Shown here: piece after piece, positions 1-8,800 of the stretch | How positions within the stretch are numbered: position 1 is the stretch's first letter | Layout of the letters: the number at the start of each line of letters is the position of its first letter | Assembly: GCA_000697055.1 (NCBI GenBank) | Contig: JNDT01001658.1 | Coordinates: 1 to 18,074 of the forward strand | DNA length: 18,074 nt | From: Saksenaea vasiformis B4078 | Lineage: Eukaryota; Mucoromycota; Mucoromycetes; Mucorales; Saksenaeaceae | Direction: 5' to 3' | Notes under the pieces: generated by a model | Told to the model about the DNA's origin: nothing | Seen by the model: only the letters and a program-made list of their open reading frames with translations | Database searches by the model: none | Translations under genes and position numbers: made by a program

Positions 1-356
1 TTTCATAATGTTTCAGTTATCGCCAGATGAACTTGTAAAATTTTCATTGTCACACGAGTTTTTCTTCTTCATTGCGGACCTGCGGTAATCTAAATCTAGT
101 TCCTGATTTTTGTTACCAACTGTCCAGGGCCATCATTGTCTATTTTCACTACCAATTGTAGATCACTTTTGTGATTGCACCATTGGTATCTTTGGACTCA
201 GTTGAATGAAAACTTTTACTCTCGTCATTACTGGTTTACAAGATGTCTCACTATCAATGTCCCGATCATATTTTAGAAACATATAAAAGAAGACTCTTTG
301 AATAATAAAAATCTTCATCTCAGTCTCGCTGACTTCTTTCGTCTCATATTCTTTTC
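1..356. other. No recognisable gene (retroelement flank)
   Basis: No open reading frame of note and no family match. On the minus strand this is the continuation of the broken gag remnant at 357-950, but after the stop at 357-359 the translation no longer resembles the Gag of the complete element at 5830. Either the remnant is truncated here or the rest is too decayed to recognise. Confidence 0.5.
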
Positions 357-950
357 TTAAAATCGTCTTTGATTCTTCACCCAGTCTTCTTCTGTGTTGA
401 TACCATTTGCATCGAGGATCGTCTTGAAATGGTCCAAGAAGTGATCAACACTCTGATAAGTTTCCTTGGCTGAGTTCCATTTGCAGGAGCCTTTGATCTA
501 GAATAGAGGGACGTCCTTGGCTGTCATTTTGTTAGCAGTGACCTTGGTGGTATCGGAACCACTCTGTGCTTGCACTGGCTGGACTTGTCTTTCTTCTGGA
601 TATAGAGAATGATAAGTAGCCTGGAACTCGTTCAATGTAATTTGGGTCTTGCTGATGTCAGCCTGTTGCACCTTGAGGATATCAGACGAGGCGGATGGTA
701 GACATTGGTTATACAGAACAACCAGCTTTCCAAGCTTCTTTTTATAATGCTCGATCATTTGTTGTAGGTGGTCTTTGGAATCAATATGCTGCGAGGAGGC
801 AGCACCAGTAAGTTCAATTTCTTCCATGGAGGACGCTGAAACTTAGCTTTTACCACTGGAATCATACTCTGGAATGGCGGCTTTGGCATTACCATTGAAC
901 GTAGTAATAGGGGCAGAAGCAGCAATGGGAGCAGAAGTAGGAGCAGACAT
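357..950 (-). pseudogene. gag remnant of a minus-strand chromovirus
   Basis: Reading on the minus strand from the ATG at 948-950, one frame resembles the N-terminal half of the Gag encoded at 5830. A lysine-rich helical stretch with KLGKLVVLYNQ corresponds to QLDKLVKLFGE there. The motif NEFQA corresponds to CEFQA, and DVPLF corresponds to NIPLF. After a stop, the frame continues with KETYQSVDHFLDHFKTIL and EEDW, corresponding to TKRAFDSADQYLWVFKRLL and DKDW. The frame is broken by TAA at 843-845 and TAG at 498-500 (CAG/Gln in the complete element), and ends at TAA 357-359. The first residues are Ala/Thr/Ser/Pro-rich. It follows its own LTR (996-1292) at the expected spacing, so it is the 5' end of a third element whose remainder lies outside the window or is lost. 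The homology call rests on eye alignment but covers collinear motifs. Confidence 0.8.
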
Positions 951-982
951 ATTGACAGATAAAATGGAAAAAATGGGAGAAT

Positions 983-990
983 TCAATGTA
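983..990 (-). other. Candidate primer-binding site of the minus-strand element
   Basis: Six T residues (minus strand) after the LTR end comes an 8-base stretch, TACATTGA, in the position where a primer-binding site must lie. It is complementary in 7 of 8 positions to TCAACGTA inside the same LTR (1036-1043, minus strand). The one mismatch would be repaired by a CpG-to-CpA change. No tRNA 3'-end complement (TGG...) is visible here. Confidence 0.5.
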
Positions 991-995
991 AAAAA

Positions 996-1292
996 TGTGA
1001 AATTTGGTTAATTGAGAGATGGATAACAATGGGAATACGTTGAGACTCTTAGATGATTGTTTATTATTGTTTTACAGGGAGCTTTTATAGCAGTGGCGGT
1101 GTTCTTGAGAAATAAAAATTTTACAATGATAAACCAATGATTGATGTTAAAGAGGTTTCAGGTACAATAGGGTATTGGACCCTGATATGATTTGTACTTC
1201 AGCTTAATCATTATTTATCTGGTTTCTCATCTGTGAGGTTTATCTGTAGATGTCGTGATATGATTTAGTCATTCTGTATGTAGAATACGACA
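996..1292 (-). repeat. LTR of the minus-strand chromovirus (5' LTR or solo)
   Basis: On the minus strand the segment begins TGTCGTATTC and ends TTTCACA, giving the TGT...ACA ends shared with the LTRs at 5385 and 10678 (which begin TGTCATAT/TGTCGTAT and end ATCACA). It contains a TATA box (TATAAAAG, about 1083-1090) and the block AAGAGTCTCAA, which is also present in the other LTRs. The sequence after it, six T then a short block then TTGAATTCTC, matches the leader after the complete element's LTR. At about 297 bp it is shorter than the 400-bp LTRs and clearly diverged, so it belongs to a related but distinct element. The partner LTR is not in the window, so no target-site duplication can be tested. 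Confidence 0.75.
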
Positions 1293-1323
1293 ACCTCTCT
1301 CTGGCCTATCTCCCACCAATTCA

Positions 1324-1689
1324 GTGGAAACAGCAGCAGTAGTCCATATGCCGACCTTGTCTGAGTATGAGGCCAATTTTAATGATATCAGTGGTTTTCT
1401 CGTCATTGCTTCTCCTGAACCAGAGGAAGAGTCAGTATCAGTGATACACTCTCTGACCTTCACTGAGTTCGAAGAAGTTGCAGCCTATCTCACCAATGAG
1501 AGCAGTTCTAGTCCTTCATCTTGGTCTCCATCCAAGTCTCCATCACCTGGTTCCCCTGTGCCTCTCCAGTTCGATCCTATGGACTGGCAGAGTGAAGGTC
1601 CTCTTGTGGAGGTTCAGTGGGTGGCGGTGGAGCCTGTGGAAGAGATGGACTGGAAGTACACACCCCAAGACCCAATGGATTGGGAATGA
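1324..1689 (+). CDS. Hypothetical acidic protein with MDW repeats (fragment?)
   Basis: I do not recognise this gene. The frame is open from just after the TGA at 1261-1263 to the TGA at 1687-1689. The first ATG is at 1348, and any upstream part would run across the end of the LTR at 1292. That suggests the element inserted in or next to an older gene and removed its N-terminus. The product is strongly acidic, with a Glu-rich patch (PEPEEESVSV), a Ser/Pro-rich linker (SSSSPSSWSPSKSPSPGSP) and three tryptophan motifs near the C-terminus (DPMDWQ, EEMDWK, DPMDWE). Such a composition would suit a disordered or activation-type tail, but this is only composition. It may equally be a fragment of another mobile element. 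No intron is needed to read it. Confidence 0.3.
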   Translation: METAAVVHMPTLSEYEANFNDISGFLVIASPEPEEESVSVIHSLTFTEFEEVAAYLTNESSSSPSSWSPSKSPSPGSPVPLQFDPMDWQSEGPLVEVQWVAVEPVEEMDWKYTPQDPMDWE

Positions 1690-2226
1690 GATGATTAAGT
1701 GTCATCTTAATCAATGTCTCCTGAGCCACTCATAAGAGATGACATGACATGCAGGTACATGGATTTGCACTATTCACATTTAACCAACTTGGTGATATCT
1801 CTAGATGAAGCGTTTTGAACATTTGAAGAGCTTGAATACCCTTCCAGCTAGGCGTTTTGGTCCCTCATAAATAGCACTAACACTGGATGGATGAAGACTC
1901 GTAGGAGGATGGTCGTGTCTCATCAGAACGTTGTAGTGTGCCAATTTTTACTCTGTGGCAATCTTGTCTTTTTATTTTTTTTTATCTACAATATCGATTT
2001 TACTTTGTTCTTATTTTTTTATTCTTTTTCAAGTGGATCAATAAAAGATGTCGCCTTGACACAATATATCTTTCAAAGTTGTGTTACAACTTTGAAGTCC
2101 TCTAGGTTCTTATCATTAGGCTCATGGAATCCTATACAAACCGACATCCACTCTGACAATGGCACATGACCTCTGGTATCACCCCCAACAAGACCCCCAA
2201 ACCTTATCCAAAGGTACATCTACTCG
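1690..2226. other. Intergenic, no supported gene
   Basis: AT-rich sequence with short open frames that look like chance. A TATA-like ATAAATAG occurs at about 1867-1874. A T-rich tract follows at about 1970-2035, then a perfect hairpin (2072-2096). Near 2141-2163 a frame reads IHSDNGT, reminiscent of the second catalytic Asp motif of retroelement integrases, but nothing around it supports an integrase. Confidence 0.5.
2072..2096. repeat. Perfect inverted repeat, 11-bp arms, 3-base loop
   Basis: TTCAAAGTTGT (2072-2082) is followed by GTT and then its exact reverse complement ACAACTTTGAA (2086-2096). The next outward pair does not match, so the palindrome is bounded. It lies downstream of a T-rich tract, so it could act as a transcript hairpin or be a relic of a small inverted-repeat element. 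Function unknown. Confidence 0.8.
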
Positions 2227-2386
2227 AAACTGCATACAATTGAAACCGCATACAATCAAAACTGCATATGATTCAAAGTACATACGATCCAAGATGCATA
2301 TGATCCAAGATGCATATGATCCAAAGTGCATACGATCCAAAGTGCATACGATCCAAAGTGCATATGATCCAAAGTGCATACGATTG
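2227..2386. repeat. Tandem repeat, 10 units of 16 bp
   Basis: Ten consecutive 16-base units with consensus AAAGTGCATACGATCC. The three or four units at the left edge and the last one at the right edge are more divergent (for example ending in AATTG or GATTG), while the central units are almost identical. The main alternation inside units is TACG versus TATG, i.e. CpG versus TpG. Because 16 is not a multiple of three, an open frame running through it repeats every 48 bases, which explains the apparent 16-residue protein repeat in both strands. I see no evidence it is translated. Confidence 0.9.
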
Positions 2387-3108
2387 AACCAATTACCTGC
2401 TGTCATTATTCATTCGAGCCATGATAGACTAGATGATCATCTACTTAGCAAAATTATTTTCTATCAATCTATTTTGTATAAATACCCCTCCAATTCAATG
2501 AATAAAACATTAGGTTATAACAGCATATTCTTCTCTTGGTTATCTCAAGCCATCTCAAAAGGTCTTTTCCAAAGGTTCTTTTCTTATTTCTCAAACTGCC
2601 TTTTATTGCTCGCCTCCATTGGCTATTCTCAAGAAACCACCATTAACCCGAATCCATTGATTCCTTTTCTTTTATTTTCTTTTTATTTTACTCTCTGTCT
2701 GACAAGCAACGACAATTCTGCTGTCCTCTTTTTATTTCTCTTTTTATCTTTGATGAAACTCTTTGATGAAACTCTTTGCTGATTCAAGGTAACCATATCA
2801 GCGATCTTACTAATGGTCATATTTTATTTTGTCCAGATCTCCTTGGATATTGTCAGTACTGACAACAGTTACTCTATTCAAACCTTTCTTTTTCTTTCTT
2901 CAAGCTTTACTGCTTAACCAAGTCTTGGTGTTCGACTTAAATCTACACCTGGTGCTCACTCAATTCTGAACCTTTCTATCAACGAACATTACTCAACTGA
3001 TATCTTTAACAACAATCACCGTCATCCAGCTTACGCTATGACAACACTTGGAACAACACTACCCATATACAGTAACTGAAAAATACAGCATAACAACGTG
3101 AAAACAAT
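2387..3108. other. Non-coding stretch, possible decayed LTR/leader of the older element
   Basis: No gene is recognisable. A sequence starting TGTCATTATTC near 2400 recalls the LTR start of the other elements. A TATA-like GTATAAATACCCC (about 2476-2488) and a pyrimidine-rich tract follow. A direct duplication of CTTTGATGAAA occurs around 2750-2780, and a 16-bp palindrome at 2850-2865. It sits where the LTR, leader and gag of the older copy (zinc knuckle at 3109) should be. I cannot align it convincingly with Gag, so most of gag must be deleted or replaced. The LTR interpretation is weak. Confidence 0.3.
2850..2865. repeat. 16-bp perfect palindrome
   Basis: TTGTCAGTACTGACAA reads the same on both strands with no spacer. 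It lies in the non-coding stretch before the older retrotransposon copy. It could be a protein-binding site, but nothing else supports that. Confidence 0.7.
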
Positions 3109-5384
3109 TGCATGTACTGTGGCTAGAAATATGCACCTGGTCATCGTTGTCAAGAATACCAGGATGCAAAAGCAAAAAAGGCAAACCAGGTAACAAATTT
3201 ATGGTTAAACGCAGTCTCTCATACCACACCTGCCACCAACAACCATCCAGCTGATGACGCCATTGAACACCTCGCCAATTCCATGGATGAATTGGAATTC
3301 GAGTCTACATGTATGTATCAGGACAAACGCCTTTTTGGGCAAAATACTCTACTACATAAAAATCTTTACTCACTTCATGCTCCTATCATTATACAGGATG
3401 AACATCTTTGAGGATTGGTAGACACTGGCGTGGAATTTTTGGCTATTAGCATAGAATGGTTAAAAGAAAATAAAAAGTCTTGAGATATTATCCCCATTAA
3501 AAGACAAATACATTTCGCTGGCCATGGTCATGATACTACATGTATAGGTGTTACTAAGCCTTTAAAAGTTCAGCATAACAAGCATACTGTCACACACGCT
3601 TTTGAAGTGATGAAACTGCAAGAAGGAACTGATGTAATTTTGGGCTACGATCTCTTACCAAAATTAGAAATAGCTCTGACGGGTGTCACTGTCAAGTGGG
3701 ATGATCAAGAATGGACTTCCACTGACACTAACCAAACTGACATATCCGAACCCAATGATTCTCCTGTTGGGACTCCAAATATGCATGAAAAATTTATGAA
3801 AGCAATTCAACCTTTCATTGAGACAAATGCAGCCATCTCCAAAACTTCCTTCTGCACTGTGCCTGAATCAATTGTCCATCTTACTACAGCTGAGGGAGCT
3901 TCTACCTACTAACGACAGTATCCAATTCCATTCAAATTACAACCTGTTGTTGATGAAGCCATCGCCACTTGGCTAGCTGATGGTACCATTGTATGCGCAC
4001 CTGTCAATACTTCCTGGAACAGTCCATTGACATTGGCAGATAAAAAAGATGTTCATGGTAACAAAACAGGCAAAAGACCATGCCTTGATCCACGCCATAT
4101 TAATCGCCTTCTACCTGATGACAAGTACCCTCTGCCATTAATTCAGGACATCTTCCATTCACTTAAAGGATCTACTGTGTTTACCACACTCGATCTCAAG
4201 AGCACATTTCACTGCTTCCAGATCCACGAGGATGACCAACATAAGACCACCTTTACTCATAATGGTCTGCAATACATGTTTCAAGGATGCCCCTTCAGTC
4301 TCAAACCTCTATCTGCCAAATTTCAGTATGTTATGGCTCTTATCTTCCAAGACATGCTGTATGTACAAACATTTGTAGACGACATTGTCATATACTCTGC
4401 CAACATAACTGATCATCTTATGCATGTGCAGACTGCTATACAAAAACTCACTGATGTCAATCTCATTCTTAATCCACTCAAATGTCATTTTGCACAAAAG
4501 TCTGTATTTTTATTGGAATTTTGCATCTCTGCTGCTGGCATTTCCTTGGACAAAAGAAAACTTACCAACGTACAAGATTGGCCCTTACCTCAAACCAGAA
4601 AAGACATTCAAAGCTTTTTGGATATTATCAATTACTTCTGCGAGCACATACCTAAGGTGGTACACATTACTGCTCCTTTAGATGCTCTCCACAACGTCAA
4701 TCACTTGAGAGACCTCCGGACACCTATGCATATAAAACGCTTCAACATGCTTAAGCAATTTCTGCTAACTGATCCTCTGCTACACTACCCAGATCTCTCG
4801 CAGCCCTTCTACGTTGCTACTGATGCCTCCAACCTTGAAATTGGTGCTGCTCTCTACCAGATGCTTGATAACAAGATCTGTCACATTGGCTTCATGGCAT
4901 GTTCACTATCTAAATCAGAATGGAATTACAGCACAACCAAATGGGAACTGCTTGCTATTGTCTTTGCCTTGCACAAATTCCACAAGTATCTATGGGGCAA
5001 TCCTTTCACATTGTACATGGATCATAGGCTTTGACCTACATCCATATACAAAAAATCGCCAATCCTATGATGATCAACTGGCTCGATACCATTCTGGATT
5101 ACACATTCACCATAGTGCATCTACCTGGCATTGATAATATTCTCCCAGATCGTCTCTCACGCTTGTTTTCCCCAGAAAACATGCTGGAGAGAGGTAACAT
5201 GGCATACAAACTGTCTAATAATTCACACCCCAAACTCAATGTACCTGAATATGCGTCCAAGGACAACAATTAACATGTTTCCAGAATCTTCAAAACTATA
5301 CACCAGGATATGATGACTCTACCAACAGAGGAATGCAAACAATTATTGAAAGAAGCACATCTGTTCAGTGGCCACGAAGGTGCT
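3109..5384 (+). pseudogene. Older chromovirus copy, gag(end)-PR-RT-RH-INT(start), degenerate
   Basis: The frame starting at 3109 parallels the complete element downstream. It has a zinc knuckle CMYC...HRC (3109-3150), a protease site LVDTG (about 3415), and the protease tail with GYDLLPKLEIAL. Next come reverse transcriptase with TLDLKSTFHCF and FVDDIVIYS (4372-4398), RNase H with ATDAS and WELLAIVFAL, and the first integrase residues AHLFSGHEGAC. It is broken by TAG 3124-3126, TGA 3409-3411, TGA 3481-3483 and TAA 3910-3912. A one-base deletion near 5027-5032 moves the frame, and TAA 5271-5273 follows. The longest intact block is 3913-5034. It stops exactly where the LTR of the next element begins (5385), inside the integrase zinc-binding region. 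Most of gag is missing upstream. Clearly dead, and older than its neighbour. Confidence 0.9.
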
Positions 5385-5786
5385 TGTCATATAGGATGAC
5401 TCATATTGATGTATAAGTCATATCAGTAATGACCGTAATGAAATAAACTCAGAGAGTCACCTATAATTAGTGCAGAACTGAGTATCTTGATCTGAGTGAA
5501 ATTAAAGATCAGATACATGAAATAACTCCGCTTGATCCAAGATTACAGCAGAAAAGAACAAGAAGAATATGACAGACAAGATAAGAGTATCAAGACACCC
5601 GAAAGGACATGTTTTATCCAACCATGACCTTTCTACAAGCTCCACTCTAATTCTTGAATATAAATAGGATAGAAAATGATGTACTAGAACGACATCCCTT
5701 TTTTTGATTGAACTTGACAATTAAAAAGAGTCTCAAAGGATTTTCTTGTCTGATTTTCCTATTCTTTGATCTATCCATTTATCACA
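5385..5786 (+). repeat. 5' LTR
   Basis: 402 bp, starting TGTCATATAGG and ending TTATCACA (TGT...ACA inverted ends). It matches 10678-11077 throughout. Inside are a TATA box at 5659-5666, an AATAAA-like string (GAAATAAACTC, about 5439) and the conserved block AAGAGTCTCAAAGGA (about 5726-5740), which is complementary to the primer-binding region. Confidence 0.95.
5659..5666 (+). promoter_or_regulatory. LTR TATA box
   Basis: TATAAATA in the 5' LTR, repeated at 10952-10959 in the 3' LTR. A TATA box occurs in the corresponding part of the minus-strand LTR. It probably drives the genomic RNA; the start site is not determinable from sequence. Confidence 0.6.
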
Positions 5787-5803
5787 TTTTTTCCTTTGAA
5801 TTC
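5786..5803 (+). other. Candidate self-primed primer-binding site
   Basis: Directly after the LTR end come six T residues, then CCTTTGAATTCTC. The 8 bases TCCTTTGA (5792-5799) are the exact complement of TCAAAGGA in the LTR (5733-5740), and the following CTC (5802-5804) can pair with GAG just upstream of it after a small internal loop. No complement of a tRNA 3' end (TGG...) is present. Tf1 of fission yeast is known to prime from the 5' end of its own RNA. The same mode here is an inference, supported by covariation with the minus-strand element. Confidence 0.5.
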
Positions 5804-5829
5804 TCGTGAACTATTATCAAGAATCCAAT

Positions 5830-8800
5830 ATGTCAAGCACTACTCCAGAAAACAAGTCTCCCATGGTTGAAGAACCTATCCTGCCCTTTATGGAAGAAGA
5901 CTGGTCCATGGAAGATGTATCAGGTAATGGTCAAGCCCAAGGTCCAGTACACAATCCATTTGCGCAGCCAGAATCTGTTGTGAGCAATAATGACACCAAC
6001 AGTTCTATGACACCATTGAGTGCTCATGAACCTAGGGGAGCATTAGCCTCAAAACACATTGAGCCAGCCGTGACAGTAAAAGATACAATTCAACATTTCC
6101 AATCCCAATTGGATAAGTTGGTCAAATTGTTTGGAGAAAGAAAGCTGACGGCCACAGCAGAGGAATTGAAGCAGATGCTGGAGGAAATTGTACAGACCCG
6201 ACGCACTTTGTGTGAATTCCAAGCACTAGAGCAGGTATACAAGAAGGATGGGAATGATGGCCAAACTGTCGTCAAAGAGGCAGCAAAGCAATCTCCCTCG
6301 TCAACTTCCCGAATCTCATCGCGCAATATTCCATTGTTTCAGTTGAAGGACTCCAATACACGCGATTACACAAAGAGGGCATTTGACAGTGCCGATCAAT
6401 ATTTGTGGGTTTTCAAAAGGCTATTGTTAGCCCATGATTGTGACATGGACAAGGACTGGGAGAAATGGCTTGCCATAGCGATGCCAGGTGAATTAGACAG
6501 CTGGTTTGATCAATACTTGGCCAACCGTTGTAAGGTGCCAAGCTGCTTCAGCTCAACATTTGATTCCATTGACCGCAAGATGTACATGGCATCTCAGGCA
6601 TACAACATGGTGATGCGTCCCAGTGAAACCATCAAGGACTACTCACTACGTTTTCAAAATGCTTGCCACGATGGAGGTGTCAAGGATAATGAAGGATTGG
6701 TGATGCGGTTCCTGGCGTCTTTGCATCCACACATCCAGGAGAATGTGCGAGTTGCTTGGCACTCCCGCCATGGTCCAACCTGGCCTACCTCTTTGCGCCA
6801 AGTCATGAATGTTGCCCGTTTCATTTCCGTCACCAAACGTAAGTATCCAAGTGATGAGAACGAACGTGCACGTCGGCCCTACCACCAGGACAAGTCCAGA
6901 GACAACAAGGACCGTCCTTACAAGAAGTCCAGCCCAACGGCAGCATCCCTCAAGGCTGGCAAATGCATGTACTGTAGTGGCGATTGGGATAAAACCCATC
7001 GTTGCCAGCAGTACTGTGATGCCAAGGCAAAGCAGCACGAGGTTAAGCATGTGAACATGATGCGTATGGCGAGTACCTCCTCGATGTTGCCAGTTGCTCC
7101 TGTGAAGGAGTCCACAGCAGCTGAGGAAACGTCACCTATGACGGACGACATCATGGCAGAAATTGACAACGATTTGGAAGAACTTGCGAGAGGTAAGCAC
7201 CCATACCTTCTTGGCATTAATACCCACAATTGGAAATCATCTTTACTGAAAGCTCCTATTTTAATACAGGGTAAACAATGTACGGGTATCATAGACACTG
7301 GTGCCAAAGTTTCAGTAATAGATAAAAATTTGTATTTAAAGAATAAATGGGTTATTAAAGATGTAAAAGTTGGCTCCATTCAATATGCTGGTAAAGGTGC
7401 TACTACACCTAGAGCTGGAGTTACTGAAAGTCTTACTCTGAGTCACAATCGTCATGTCATAAAACACAGCTTTGAAGTCATTGAATTGTCCGAGGATTTA
7501 GAGATCATCATTGGTATGGATCTACTACCTCAAATAGGTATAGCGCTTATAGGCGTTGCTACCAAATGGGACTCTGAAGATGGCCCCAAAACTTCGGCAT
7601 CCGCAGTAGTGATTTTGGATGAACATGAGCCAAATAACTCACCTGCAGGTACTATTGCAGAACAGGGATGTTTTATGGAGGCCATCCAGCCTTTTCTTGA
7701 TGCAAACAAAGCCATGCCAAAAGGTACGTTTTGCACCATTCCCGAGTCAGTCATTAGTTTACCTACTCCTGATGGTGCATCTGCTTATCAAAGACAGTAC
7801 CCTCTGCCCTTTGCTATCTGACCTGTGATCGATGATGCTGTCAATACTTGGTTAAAAGATGGGATCATAGTTCGAGCATCCATCAATTCCAATTGGAACA
7901 GTCCTCTCACTTTAGCAGATAAAAAGGATGCATACAGCAATAAAACTGGAAAGTGACCTTGCCTCGATCCACGTCATATTAATCGTTATTTACCTGATGA
8001 TCGTTATCCATTGCCATTGATTAAAGACATTTTCACAGCATTGAGCGGTTCTTCCATTTTTACCACACTTGATCTCAAGAACGCATTTCATCGTTTTAAG
8101 ATCAGAGAAGAAGACCAGCACAAAACGACATTTACGTATAACGGTTTCCAATATATGTTTCAAGGATGTCCCTTTGGTTTAAAACTGATTTCATCCAAAT
8201 TTCAGAGAGTCATGTCCATGATTTACCGAGACATGCCCTTTGTCCAAACTTTTGTGGACGACATTGTCATTCATTCCAGATCCTTTGACAAACATATCAC
8301 TCATGTACAACTTGCTATTCATGCTTTGACTGAAGTGAATTTATTGCTCAATCCGGACAAATGCCATTTCGCGCAGCACAGTGTCTATTACTAGGTTTTT
8401 GCATCTCTGCCAAAGGCGTGACTCCTGATAACCGCAAACTTACCAATGTGCTACAATGGCCACAACCAAAAACCGGAAAGGATATTCAAAGTTTCATGGG
8501 TATTATCAATTACTTCAGAGACCATATTCCCAAGGTTTCAGAGATCAGTGCCCCTCTTGATGCGTTGCTATCAGCGGGATCTTTGGAGCAATTGTGGACC
8601 GACATGCATACTCGACGGTTTGAATTACTAAAGAAAGTGTTGTCGTGCAAGGTTCTACTTTCTTATCCCGATCTCAACCGTCCTTTTCAAGTAGCTACAG
8701 ATGCTTCCAATTTTGATATTGGTGCCGTTCTTTTCCAAGAACAAGACGGTGTCAAACAATATATCAGTTTTATGGCACGCTCATTGAGCAAATCCGAGTG

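Noticed and set aside
1891..2169. 92-codon frame
   Set aside because: Mostly Phe/Leu from a T-rich tract, with no domain and no supporting start context.
2227..2386. CRISPR-like array
   Set aside because: Units are directly adjacent with no spacers, and the window is eukaryotic.
2159..2782. 207-codon frame through the tandem repeat
   Set aside because: Its apparent protein repeat is a by-product of the 16-bp array read in three frames, and the rest is low-complexity T-rich sequence. The opposite strand gives an equally repetitive frame.
6918..7379. 153-codon frame antisense to gag-pol
   Set aside because: Lies wholly opposite conserved Gag/protease coding sequence with no recognisable motif. 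It is a shadow frame.
7819..7956. TGA between protease and reverse transcriptase as programmed readthrough
   Set aside because: The older copy also stops in this linker (TAA at 3910), but at a different codon. A second TGA follows in conserved RT sequence and then a frameshift, so simple decay explains all three better. Both TGA codons fit CGA to TGA changes.
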